In this document: in pieces, positions 1 to 8,286 of the stretch
Position numbering within the stretch: the first letter of the stretch is position 1
Layout of the letters: every line of letters starts with the position of its first letter
Assembly: GCF_000715075.1 (NCBI RefSeq)
Contig: NC_134089.1
Location: 106,833,157 to 106,897,156, forward strand
DNA length: 64,000 nt
Reading direction: 5' to 3'
Source of the DNA: Nicotiana tabacum
Taxonomy: Eukaryota; Streptophyta; Magnoliopsida; Solanales; Solanaceae
Notes under the pieces: model-generated
What the model was told of the DNA's origin: nothing
The model's database searches: none
Seen by the model: the letters and a program-made list of their open reading frames with translations, nothing else
Translations under genes and position numbers: made by a program

Positions 1-1890
1 TTCCCAAAATCAAAAAAAGAAATAAAAAATGGGCCAATTCAATAAAACAGGAGGAAAACGTGAGAGTTACCAAAAGTTTTACCAAATCAAAGAACAATGG
101 AAAGAGAGTTACCAAGTGGTACTTGGTTCGCTCTATTTCTTTATCTCCCCATGAATCATATGTTTGTAATAGTAGGGACATAATTTTTTCAATTCTAATC
201 GATTAGTTGTATTGGTGCCGGTTCTTTTGAGTAATATATCTGGAAATACCTCTTGTGTTCCCAACAAATAAGTAATTTTTTATATCCTTCTATGAACCAT
301 ACGAGCACATCCTCTGTCACCCCCACCGTGCTTATGGCTCTATACCCCAACCCAACTTGCTCTGGCCCCGGCTGGTGGGTGGGGGTATAGCCTCTAGCGC
401 CAATGTCCATGAATCAAAGGTGTCTATTTGTCAAAGGCATTGTTCTACTCCTTTTCTTCCTCCTCAAGAGCGTCCAAGTAAAAGATAGGGTGGTTTCCTA
501 CCCATATTGCTGATTTCGTGACCGCTTAGGCTTGGTTTACTTTGGTTTGAATGTAAACTAAAATAAGCGGCATTTATCCAAACAAAGGAAACCATCATTT
601 GATAACCAGAGTCATTCTTTGATAAATGATCACTATGAATCAGACTAAATAGAATTTGATCGGATAACGGATCTTAAGAGGCGGAAGAAAAGGAACCTTG
701 GCGACCCAGAGATCGCGGAGTCTGCGCCCGTGCCGAAAGTGAAGAAGCTTTCCTCTCCTTTCAGTCGAGCATGCCCGCCCTTTAGCACTTCATTTCCCGA
801 AGTGGGAGTAGGAGAAAGGAAAGTGCAGTCGATCAATTACCATGCCGTGTCGTAAGACAAAAAGTCACCCGCAGGAACTTAAAACCAATATCTTGGGGGA
901 AAGGCCTCTACTCTACGAACCAAGTTCCCAAATTATTTTTATTTCCATTTGACTTTTCGTTGTTCCGCTTAATTCGCATTTTATCGCTTTCTTGTTTCTC
1001 TCCTCTGCTGGCTCGTTGTTCTTTTCAAATACTATTGCGCTTTCTTGGTTGTATTTGATTTCTTTGGGTTAGGCAAATAGTATCGGCCCTCTAACTTCCA
1101 GTTATATGTTGTGCGGCTCCCGCAAAGCGAATGAAGGGAAGCTCTTGGAGCTTTCGAGTGAGCTTACGCTTACTTTCGGCCTCTTTGATTGGTAGGCGAG
1201 CGAGCTAAGCCCCTACTTAAGATTCAATTCATAAGACTGCTTGCAACAACAGAAAGGAAGGGTTCCACGTAGTTGTTGTGTCCGCTCCCTTCTTAATCAG
1301 TGGGGCACAACAGGTTCGGCATCTACTACAAAAGAGAGAATCCACTTCAGATAACCACGTCTCTTATAGGAAACGTGTGGAATGGCCGAGAGCGGACCTT
1401 TTTGGATATATAATCCAAGTCGATAGTAGAGTTAAGGGAAAAGTTGGCTGATGGAAAACTATTTTCATGTTTGATTCAGAGAGCACTTTTTTCTTGCACT
1501 ACGGCTTTTCAGCCTCCTGCAGGTCCCTTCATTTCCTCCGCCTTACACGGACTTAAAAGAGTACCTCAGGCGGATTAGTGCGACTATGTGAGTTGACAAC
1601 AATACACCACTTGGATAATCGGTATCACTGTCTATAGGTCGAGTCATGAGATCTAAGGTGCAAATACTCGACGCCATGAATTAAGAAATCACAATCAAAG
1701 TCAAAGGTTTGTTGGTGGCAAGATCGGTTTCGTTCAAGCAAAGGGCACCCTATAACCAGAAAGAGGAAATAGGGGTTTTCCTCGATACGGAAGTTCTCTG
1801 GGATGAGCTTGGGGCGAACAAGCATATTGGCCTCACATCGATCGTTCTGTCCACTGATCTCATCAACTATTTTAATAAATATAATGGTTA
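1..1890. other. Organelle-derived insert (probable NUMT containing plastid-derived DNA)
   Basis: This block differs from the AT-rich DNA that follows at about 1890. It is visibly richer in G and C, especially at 640-1870, and has the texture of angiosperm mitochondrial intergenic DNA, for example the stretch around 1125-1210. Positions 133-262 contain a recognisable remnant of plastid rpl33. The plastid trnW-trnP-psaJ-rpl33 area is a known source of old plastid inserts in plant mitochondrial genomes, so a mitochondrial segment that had already taken up plastid DNA and then moved to the nucleus is the simplest reading. The open frames here (for example 1625-1825 minus, 66 codons) match nothing I recognise and I do not call them genes. 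The left edge is not visible. A misassembled organellar contig is an alternative but less likely, because nuclear transposons follow directly. Confidence 0.55.
133..262 (-). pseudogene. rpl33: Plastid ribosomal protein L33 fragment (rpl33 pseudogene)
   Basis: Read on the minus strand, this stretch gives the C-terminal half of plastid ribosomal protein L33. It has an [11 protein letters not shown] segment, then NRLELKK, then [15 protein letters not shown] and a TAG stop at 133-135. In plastids the protein is a small component of the 50S subunit. One extra nucleotide near 215 (between the RH codons and the following segment) shifts the frame, and the N-terminal half is not recognisable upstream. 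The second cysteine of the usual CPYC pair reads as tyrosine. It is therefore a broken copy with no expected function. The family assignment comes from remembered sequence pattern; the frameshift is visible directly. Confidence 0.7.
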
Positions 1891-2000
1891 AGTATAGTTA
1901 TAATTATTGATTTCTTACTACAAGTAAAAAAGTTTTATATAATTAAGTCGCTTAAAATGATCAAACCCTTTATTCTATCAAATACATGTCAACAATAAAA

Positions 2001-2023
2001 ATAACAACAACAACAACAACAAC

Positions 2024-2065
<42 letters not shown>
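2001..2065. repeat. (AAC)n/(AAT)n microsatellite
   Basis: A run of about eight AAC units passes directly into about 14 AAT units. It lies in AT-rich, gene-free DNA between the organelle-derived block and the copia element. The rest of 1891-2323 holds nothing I can identify. Confidence 0.95.
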
Positions 2066-2067
<2 letters not shown>

Positions 2068-2318
2068 AAAAGCAGTATTGTTTGGATAAATATTTGACTC
2101 GGTACGAAATTTAAGTAAAAAAGAAATTTTATTTTAAAACTTAAAACAAACAATAAAATTTTTTATGGTTGCAAATCAATTTAATAAGGGTAAATTAGGA
2201 ATTCTCTGAATAAGAAAATGTGACATTATTTTGTGGACGGACTATCTTTAACCGATTTATAAATTTATTCGTATCTTGTGTAATTTTAAACTATTTAGTT
2301 CCATTTTGTTATTTGGTA

Positions 2319-2323
2319 ATCAC
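2319..2323. repeat. Target-site duplication ATCAC, left copy
   Basis: The five bases ATCAC sit directly outside the left copia LTR and recur at 7329-7333 directly outside the right LTR. A 5-bp duplication is the normal product of copia integrase, so both element ends are original. Confidence 0.93.
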
Positions 2324-2677
2324 TGTTGCGGAAGCCAAATGTATATAGTGTGAATAAGTCACAACTACTATACCAAAATTATGACAGCCACCAAATAATA
2401 AATAAGACAATAAAACAACAATAAAGGGAACACCAGAATTTACGAGGTTCGGCTAATTTTGCCTACTCCTCGGACACAACCAAAATTTTATTTCACTCCA
2501 AAAATACAAGTGAAATAATACTAAAGAGAGAAGATACAAATGCCTTAAACAGATGAGAAGGCAAATGAGAGGTGTGTCTCAATCCTAAACATTAGGCCTT
2601 CTTTTATAGGGGAAAAATCCTCTCCAAACTTAACTCCCAACCAATGTGGGACTTTGGCATTTTGCCAAACTTCAACA
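2324..2677 (-). repeat. Copia 3' LTR (left)
   Basis: 354 bp starting TGTTGCGG and ending TTCAACA on the plus strand. It is identical in length to the right LTR and differs from it at two bases. A TATA-like stretch (CCTATAAAAG, minus) is at about 2601-2610. Confidence 0.95.
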
Positions 2678-2690
2678 AATCTCCACCTTG
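2678..2690 (-). promoter_or_regulatory. Copia polypurine tract
   Basis: On the minus strand the bases AAGGTGGAGATT abut the 3' LTR. This purine-rich sequence is the usual plus-strand primer site for plant copia elements. Confidence 0.85.
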
Positions 2691-2755
2691 GCAAAATTCC
2701 ACATTTTCAATTCTCTCTCAATAACAAATTTTGGTTGTGTCTTCATCTTCAATCT

Positions 2756-5700
2756 TCAGTGTTCAACAATGTTGATCAAATCCAAACAATGTTGAAACTT
2801 GACCGCAGTCACCACCTTTGTCAGCATATCAGCAGGATTCTCTGTAGTATGAATTTTCTTCACCGTGACTCCACCTTCTTCTATGATTTCTCGTACAAAA
2901 TGATACCGAACATCAATGTGCTTCGTCCTTGCATGATAAACTTGGTTCTTCGCTAATTGAATAGCACTTTGACTATCACAAAAAATTGTGATACCTTTTT
3001 GTTCAACACCAAGCTCCTTTAGCAATCCTTGAAGCCATATTGCCTCTTTCACACAATCTGTAATAGCCATGTACTCTGCCTCTGTTGTAGACAAAGCAAC
3101 TGTTGACTGCAAAGTAGACTTCCAACTAACTGGTGTCTTTGCAAAAGTAAACACATAACCAGTAGTTGATCTTCGTTTGTCCATATCACCCTCAAAATCT
3201 GAGTCACAATATCCAACTACAGACTGATTGTCTTCCTGCTCAAAAACTAACCCGACATCTACAGTATTATGAATATACCGTAGAATCCACTTCACAGCTT
3301 GCCAATGCTCCTTCCCTGGATTGTGCATATATCTGCTAATAACTCCAACAGCTTGTGAAATGTCAGGCCTTGTGCAAACCATTGCATACATCAAGCTACC
3401 AACAACATTTGCGTATGGTACCTTTGACATATACTCTCGTTCAGCTTCATCCATTGGCGACATAGTAGTACTTAGCTTAAAATGGGAAGCAAGTGGAGTA
3501 CTAACTGGCTTAGTCTTGTCATCTATGCCAAAACGTTGAAGTACTCTCTTCAAATATTCCTTTTGAGATAAACAGAGTTTCTTTGAACGTCTATCTCTAA
3601 TTATCTCCATGCCAAGAATTTTCTTTGCCTCACCCAAATCCTTCATCTCGAACTCCTTCTTCAGTTGAATCTTCAACTTATCAATTTCTTCCAAATTCTT
3701 GGAAGCTATCAACATATCATCAACATATAGGAGAAGATATACAAAGGAACCATCTTTAAGCTTGTGCAAATACACACAATGATCGTATTTGCTTCTCTTG
3801 TACCTTTGCCGCAACATAAACTCGTCAAATCGCTTGTACCATTGTCTAGAAGATTGTTTCAATCCGTACAACGATTTTTCAAGTTTGCACACCATATTTT
3901 CTTTTCCAGCAACTTTGAATCCTTCTGGCTGAGTCATGTAGATTTCCTCCTCCAAGTTTCCATGTAAAAACGCAGTTTTTACATCCATCTGAACTAGTTC
4001 CAAATCCAATTGTGCTACCAAAGCCAACATAATTCTAATGGAGGAATGTTTTACAACTGGAGAAAACACTTCATTGTAATCAATTCCCTCCTTTTGAGCA
4101 TATCCTTTGGCCACCAATCTTGCTTTGTAGCGAACATCTAATTGGTTAGGAAATCCTTTTTTCTTTGCAAATACCCATTTGCACCCAATTGCTTTCTTTC
4201 CCTTCGGGAGATTGGCCAATCTCCATGTATGATTCTGATGAAGGGACTGTATTTCATCATTCATGGCAATCCTCCACTTATCTTCTTCTGAACTTTGGAC
4301 AGCGTCTTTATAAGTAGTAGGAATATCATCAGCTACAATTGAGGTTGCACAAGCAACCGTCTCTATGAGACGAACAGGTTTCGTTATTGTTCTTTTTGGC
4401 CTGCTGGTTGCTATTGATTCAAGTTGTTGTTGAGATTCCTGAGTTGGAATCTCCTCTACTGGCTCTCCTTCCAGAGGGTAATCTTCATTTGTTTCCTCCT
4501 CTGCTTCTTGTGTAGGAAAAATAAATTTTCCCTCAAACTCCACCTGCTTAGAAGCACCTTCATTTTGTTTGGTATCTTCTGTTACCTTATTTACCATAGC
4601 AAATTCATCAAAGGTAACATCTCTGCTGAATATTACTTTCTTTGTCATAGGACACCATAATCGATATCCTTTGACTCCAGAAGTAATTCCCATAAAAATA
4701 GCCTTCTTTGCCCTTGGATCCAATTTTGACTCTGTCACATGATAATATGCAGTTGAGCCAAACACGTGCAAAGAGTTATAATCTACAGCAGGTTTTCCGT
4801 ACCATTTTTCAAATGGTGTTTTGCCATCAATAGCAGCAGATGGTAGACGATTAATGAGGTGGCATGCATATGTAATTGCCTCAGCCCAAAATTCTTTGCC
4901 CAAGCCAGCATTGGACAACATACATCGTACCTTCTCCAGCAAGGTCCGGTTCATACGTTCTGCCACTCCATTCTGTTGTGGTGTATGTCTAACAGTGAAG
5001 TGTCGGACGATGCCATCATTTTCACAGACCTTATTGAAATGATCATTTTTGTATTCACCTCCATTGTCTGTGCGAATACACTTGATTCTCCTGCCTGTCT
5101 GATTCTCCACCATCGTCTTCCATTTGAGAAAAATTCCCAACACTTCATCTTTGCTCTTCATTGTATACACCCATACTCTTCGGGAAAAATCATCAACAAA
5201 GGTTACAAAATAGTGCTTCCCACCCAATGAAGGTGTTTTGGAAGGACCCCAAACATCAGAGTGTACATAATCCAAAATGCCTTTAGTATTATGGATCGTT
5301 GTACCAAATTTAACCCTTGTCTGTTTCCCTTTAACACAATGCTCACAAAACTCCAAGTTGCAAGCCTTTACTCCTTTTAACAATCCATGATCTGATAGAG
5401 TTTTCAAGGATTTTCCTCCAGCATGTCCCAAGCGCATGTGCCATAGCTTGGTTGCTTCTGCCTCTTTGTTGTCACTGGATGTTACTGTCGCTGTCCCAAT
5501 AATTGTACTGCCACGATAGCGGTACATATTATTATTCTTCCGATTAGCCTTCATTACCACTAGTGCACCGGAGCATACTCTCATCACTCCATTTTCTGCA
5601 ATGATTTTGAACCCTTTTAATTCCAGGGCTCCCACAGAGATGAGATTTTTCTTCAAATCCGGTACATATCGAACATCTGTCAATGTTCTGATCATTCCAT

Positions 5701-6076
5701 CATGGTTCCTTAATCGTATTGAACCAATGCCATATGAAGTAAGAGGGCTGTTATCCGCTGTGTGGATGACTCCATATTCTCCTTCTTGAAATTCCACGAA
5801 CCAGTCCCTGTTGGGACACATATGATAGCTACAAGCCGAGTCCATCAACCATATGTCTGATGATGTTGATGACTCTGTTGTAACTAATGAGAAGTCTGAA
5901 TCATCACAATCAGCTACATTTGAATCCATAATAGCCTTTCCATTGTTATGTTTGGCCTTATTCTTCAACTTCGGACAGTCTTTCTTCCAGTGCCCTTTTT
6001 CTCGACAAAAGGCACATTCATCTTTGCTGGGTCTGGATCTTGACTTGGATCTTCCCTTCTTTGTCCTCGTTTGATT
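2756..6076 (-). CDS. Copia pol: zinc knuckle, protease, integrase, reverse transcriptase, RNase H
   Basis: This is one long open frame. It encodes the enzymes that copy element RNA into DNA and insert it. Upstream of residue 1 (taken at 5968) the frame carries a complete CX2CX4HX4C zinc knuckle at about 5985-6030, so the true product is a Gag-Pol continuation. Counting from 5968: protease DSA at 43-45; integrase zinc ligands H177, H182, C208, C211; integrase catalytic D238, D301 and E337, with the expected 35-residue D-E spacing; reverse transcriptase YVDD at 748-751; RNase H acidic residues near D922/D924, E963/E965 and D998. No key residue is missing and no frameshift is seen. The only break is the TAA at 6077-6079 that separates it from Gag, so as it stands Pol could be made only by stop readthrough or internal initiation. 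Confidence 0.93.
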   Translation of the reverse strand, partial: NQTRTKKGRSKSRSRPSKDECAFCREKGHWKKDCPKLKNKAKHNNGKAIMDSNVADCDDSDFSLVTTESSTSSDIWLMDSACSYHMCPNRDWFVEFQEGEYGVIHTADNSPLTSYGIGSIRLRNHDGMIRTLTDVRYVPDLKKNLISVGALELKGFKIIAENGVMRVCSGALVVMKANRKNNNMYRYRGSTIIGTATVTSSDNKEAEATKLWHMRLGHAGGKSLKTLSDHGLLKGVKACNLEFCEHCVKGKQTRVKFGTTIHNTKGILDYVHSDVWGPSKTPSLGGKHYFVTFVDDFSRRVWVYTMKSKDEVLGIFLKWKTMVENQTGRRIKCIRTDNGGEYKNDHFNKVCENDGIVRHFTVRHTPQQNGVAERMNRTLLEKVRCMLSNAGLGKEFWAEAITYACHLINRLPSAAIDGKTPFEKWYGKPAVDYNSLHVFGSTAYYHVTESKLDPRAKKAIFMGITSGVKGYRLWCPMTKKVIFSRDVTFDEFAMVNKVTEDTKQNEGASKQVEFEGKFIFPTQEAEEETNEDYPLEGEPVEEIPTQESQQQLESIATSRPKRTITKPVRLIETVACATSIVADDIPTTYKDAVQSSEEDKWRIAMNDEIQSLHQNHTWRLANLPKGKKAIGCKWVFAKKKGFPNQLDVRYKARLVAKGYAQKEGIDYNEVFSPVVKHSSIRIMLALVAQLDLELVQMDVKTAFLHGNLEEEIYMTQPEGFKVAGKENMVCKLEKSLYGLKQSSRQWYKRFDEFMLRQRYKRSKYDHCVYLHKLKDGSFVYLLLYVDDMLIASKNLEEIDKLKIQLKKEFEMKDLGEAKKILGMEIIRDRRSKKLCLSQKEYLKRVLQRFGIDDKTKPVSTPLASHFKLSTTMSPMDEAEREYMSKVPYANVVGSLMYAMVCTRPDISQAVGVISRYMHNPGKEHWQAVKWILRYIHNTVDVGLVFEQEDNQSVVGYCDSDFEGDMDKRRSTTGYVFTFAKTPVSWKSTLQSTVALSTTEAEYMAITDCVKEAIWLQGLLKELGVEQKGITIFCDSQSAIQLAKNQVYHARTKHIDVRYHFVREIIEEGGVTVKKIHTTENPADMLTKVVTAVKFQHCLDLINIVEH

Positions 6077-6775
6077 TTAAGGACGACCCCTCACAAACAG
6101 TGCTTCTCCTTCTCCGCCCTTCTGTTTTTCTCGCTTTCTTTGTTCATAGCTGTACAAAGCTGAACAAACTTCTCTGAGAGAAATTTCGTCATTTCCATGG
6201 AGTAGAGTAGTTTCAAGGTGCTCGTACTCATCAGGAAGTGACGCCAACAACATTAAGGCCAAGTCACCATCATCATAAGTTGTATCCATATTTTGCAAAT
6301 CTGTGACCAACTTATTGAAACTGGTGATATGTTCATTCATCGTGGTACCAGGAACATAGGTGAAGTGAAACAGTCTCTTCTTCATGTACAATTTATTTTG
6401 ACTGTTTTTCTTCAAAAATTTATCCTCCAGTGCTTTCCATAATTTACTTGCAGAAGTTTCCTTTGTGTATGGATATTTCTGCTCTCTAGCAAGGTAGGAT
6501 CGAATGGTACCGCAAGCAACACGGTTGATAATCTTCCAATCTTCTTCTCCAATAACATCTGGTTTCTTTTCTTCAATGGCCAGATCTAGCCCTTGTTGAA
6601 AAAGGACATCTAGAACCTCGCCTTGCCACATCCCAAAATGTCCGGACCCGTCAAAAATTTCTACCGCAAATTTCGCATTTGACACAATTCTTGTCATAAG
6701 CGAAGATGCCAATGATGACGTATTGTTGACACTTGATGTAGATTCTTCTTGTTTATTGTCCCCCATATTTGACAC
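6077..6775 (-). CDS. Copia Gag (N-terminal part), ends at an in-frame stop
   Basis: The frame has 232 codons and starts with an ATG at 6775. It matches the UBN2/gag-polypeptide type of copia capsid protein, with a helical region around DGSGHFGMWQGEV and a typical segment around LWKALEDKFLKKN. Its job is to form the cytoplasmic particle in which the element RNA is copied. The stop at 6077-6079 lies before the zinc knuckle, and the same frame continues open beyond it into Pol. Related elements usually have a glutamine codon at about this place, so a single C-to-T change (CAA to TAA) is the likely origin. That is an inference from family knowledge. Confidence 0.88.
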   Translation of the reverse strand: MSNMGDNKQEESTSSVNNTSSLASSLMTRIVSNAKFAVEIFDGSGHFGMWQGEVLDVLFQQGLDLAIEEKKPDVIGEEDWKIINRVACGTIRSYLAREQKYPYTKETSASKLWKALEDKFLKKNSQNKLYMKKRLFHFTYVPGTTMNEHITSFNKLVTDLQNMDTTYDDGDLALMLLASLPDEYEHLETTLLHGNDEISLREVCSALYSYEQRKREKQKGGEGEALFVRGRP

Positions 6776-6820
6776 AAATATTATTTAATAGCTGACGACA
6801 CAAATCAAGATTATTTCCTT

Positions 6821-6972
6821 TCTGATGTAGAAGATCAGACTAAGCTGCAACTACAGAGCATACTCAGACAGAACCTTGACTCAGTTACCAAGATAAATCT
6901 TTTCTGATGTGGAAGATCAGACTATGCTGCAACCACAGAGCATACTTAGACAGTACCTTGGCTCTGATACCA
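6821..6972 (-). repeat. Duplicated 70-bp leader unit including the primer-binding site
   Basis: Two 70-bp units, 6821-6890 and 6903-6972, are the same length and differ at eight positions. Unit 6903-6972 ends in the functional primer site. Unit 6821-6890 ends in a degenerate version with three mismatches. Each unit also contains a perfect 6-bp inverted repeat, TCTGAT and ATCAGA separated by 7 bases. Confidence 0.9.
6960..6972 (-). promoter_or_regulatory. Copia primer-binding site (initiator tRNA-Met type)
   Basis: On the minus strand TGGTATCAGAGCC begins two bases after the 5' LTR. This is the standard site complementary to the 3' end of plant initiator tRNA-Met, which primes minus-strand DNA synthesis. 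Confidence 0.93.
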
Positions 6973-6974
6973 AT

Positions 6975-7328
6975 TGTTGCGGAAGCCAAATGTATATAGT
7001 GTGAATAAGTCACAACTACTATACCAAAATTATGACAGCCACCAAATAATAAATAAGACAATAAAGCAACAATAAAGGGAACACCAGAATTTACGAGGTT
7101 CGGCTAATTTTGCCTACTCCTCGGACACAACCAAAATTTTATTTCACTCCAAAAATACAAGTGAAATAATACTAAAGAGAGAAGATACAAATGCCTTAAA
7201 CAGATGAGAAGGCAAATGAGAGGTGTGTCTCAATCCTAAACATTAGGCCTTCTTTTATAGGGGAAAAATCCCCTCCAAACTTAACTCCCAACCAATGTGG
7301 GACTTTGGCATTTTGCCAAACTTCAACA
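6975..7328 (-). repeat. Copia 5' LTR (right)
   Basis: 354 bp with TG...CA ends, followed by the right target duplication at 7329-7333. As the 5' LTR it holds the element promoter. A TATA box (CCTATAAAAG read on minus) is at about 7252-7261. Transcription runs away from the ABCG gene, through the element towards 2324. Confidence 0.95.
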
Positions 7329-7333
7329 ATCAC
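7329..7333. repeat. Target-site duplication ATCAC, right copy
   Basis: Matches 2319-2323 and confirms the integration boundary of the copia element. Confidence 0.93.
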
Positions 7334-7629
7334 TACAATCATATTGAGATAGAAAACAAAACATCCATACAAAATTTTAATGCCTCAAAATTTATATTTA
7401 TACAAATCAATATTACAACAGGAACACTCGCTGATACCCACTAAACTTTCGCTTTCATTACTCCTCATCAGCATGCAATGTTTCAATAGTATCTTTATGC
7501 CTGTCTGACTTGTGCCTAAGTAAGATCCAAGAAAGTAGAATGTCAGTATAATATGTTGATTTTGCAATAGAATGTTGGACTTCCGGCATGTACTGTAGTA
7601 TATTTGAAGCAAAATTATTACTGAAGTAT
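7334..7629 (-). other. Presumed 3' UTR and downstream DNA of the ABCG gene
   Basis: This AT-rich stretch lies between the ABCG stop codon and the copia target duplication. Read on minus it has A/T-rich elements such as TATAAATATAAA near 7385-7400 that could serve as a plant-type near-upstream polyadenylation element. No canonical AATAAA is evident. The exact cleavage site cannot be placed from sequence. Confidence 0.5.
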
Positions 7630-8286
7630 CTATTTCTTTGTCACACCAATTCTCATAAGAGCAACATATGCTAGCAACCTGTAAGCCACAAGCATTATAG
7701 CCAATGCAACCACAGATATCGCTTTATCTCCGATCCCTACTGACTTTATTGCAGGAAAATCTTCAACATAACAAGTTGTATTTATGCCACAAGTATATGT
7801 TTCCCCTGCCTCAAACTGTGACCCTATCAACAACTTGAATGTGTACTGGCTAATCGATATGTATTTGATCCAGGCAATGAAGCTAGGAACATGGTGAACA
7901 TAATATCCTCCCGCTAATGTGAACGATAACATGATTACTGAACCAAGTATAGTAGCTGATTTTTGGTCCATAACCAATGCACCAAGAGCAAGTCCAAGGC
8001 CATGTGAGACTAATACACTGAACAAGAGAGTGAATAAGGTAGAGAAGAAATTCAGCGCAAATGGTTTTAGGCCTGCTATCCAGTATGTTATGATAACAAA
8101 AATAGTAGGAAGAACCAGCTCCATTGGAAGGTCACCGACAGTTCTTGACATGAAGTATGAAGAGAGTCTGTACATGCCTGAAGATCTTTCCTTCTCTAGC
8201 ATCATTCTTTCTTGGGGGAACGTAAAAATGGCTTGGAAGAGAGGATAGAAGCCCCAGAATCCAGAGTAGAAGAACATAAGCCCAAT
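7630..8286 (-). CDS. ABCG exon 4 (membrane domain) and stop
   Basis: 657 bases start [18 protein letters not shown] after a TGCAG acceptor and end at a TAG stop at 7630-7632. The exon holds the remaining hydrophobic spans and the family segments [20 protein letters not shown] and GDLPMEL. An extracellular loop has the two cysteines (CGINTTC) expected for this subfamily. Confidence 0.92.
   Translation of the reverse strand: MGLMFFYSGFWGFYPLFQAIFTFPQERMMLEKERSSGMYRLSSYFMSRTVGDLPMELVLPTIFVIITYWIAGLKPFALNFFSTLFTLLFSVLVSHGLGLALGALVMDQKSATILGSVIMLSFTLAGGYYVHHVPSFIAWIKYISISQYTFKLLIGSQFEAGETYTCGINTTCYVEDFPAIKSVGIGDKAISVVALAIMLVAYRLLAYVALMRIGVTKK

Larger units (their letters stand above)
2324..7328 (-). 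mobile_element. Complete Ty1/copia LTR retrotransposon (Tork/Tnt1-like)
   Basis: The element is 5005 bp on the minus strand. It has two 354-bp LTRs with TG...CA ends, a 5-bp target duplication (ATCAC), a tRNA-Met-type primer site, a polypurine tract and a Gag-protease-integrase-RT-RNase H reading frame in copia order. By eye the LTRs differ at only two positions, both transitions (near 2415/7066 and 2618/7269), which points to a recent insertion. The reading frame is open except for one in-frame TAA at 6077-6079 between the Gag part and the zinc knuckle. Assignment to the Tork/Tnt1 side of copia rests on the Gag and protease motifs and is an inference. It sits about 300 bp beyond the stop codon of the ABCG gene, in the same orientation. 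Confidence 0.95.

Noticed and set aside
645..836. 63-codon minus-strand frame in the organelle-derived block
   Set aside because: No family resemblance and typical of non-coding mitochondrial sequence.
1625..1825. 66-codon minus-strand frame in the organelle-derived block
   Set aside because: No recognisable mitochondrial gene motif; likely a chance frame in intergenic mitochondrial DNA.
2654..5230. Plus-strand frames inside the copia element (up to 123 codons)
   Set aside because: They are antisense shadows of the strongly conserved pol frame on the minus strand.
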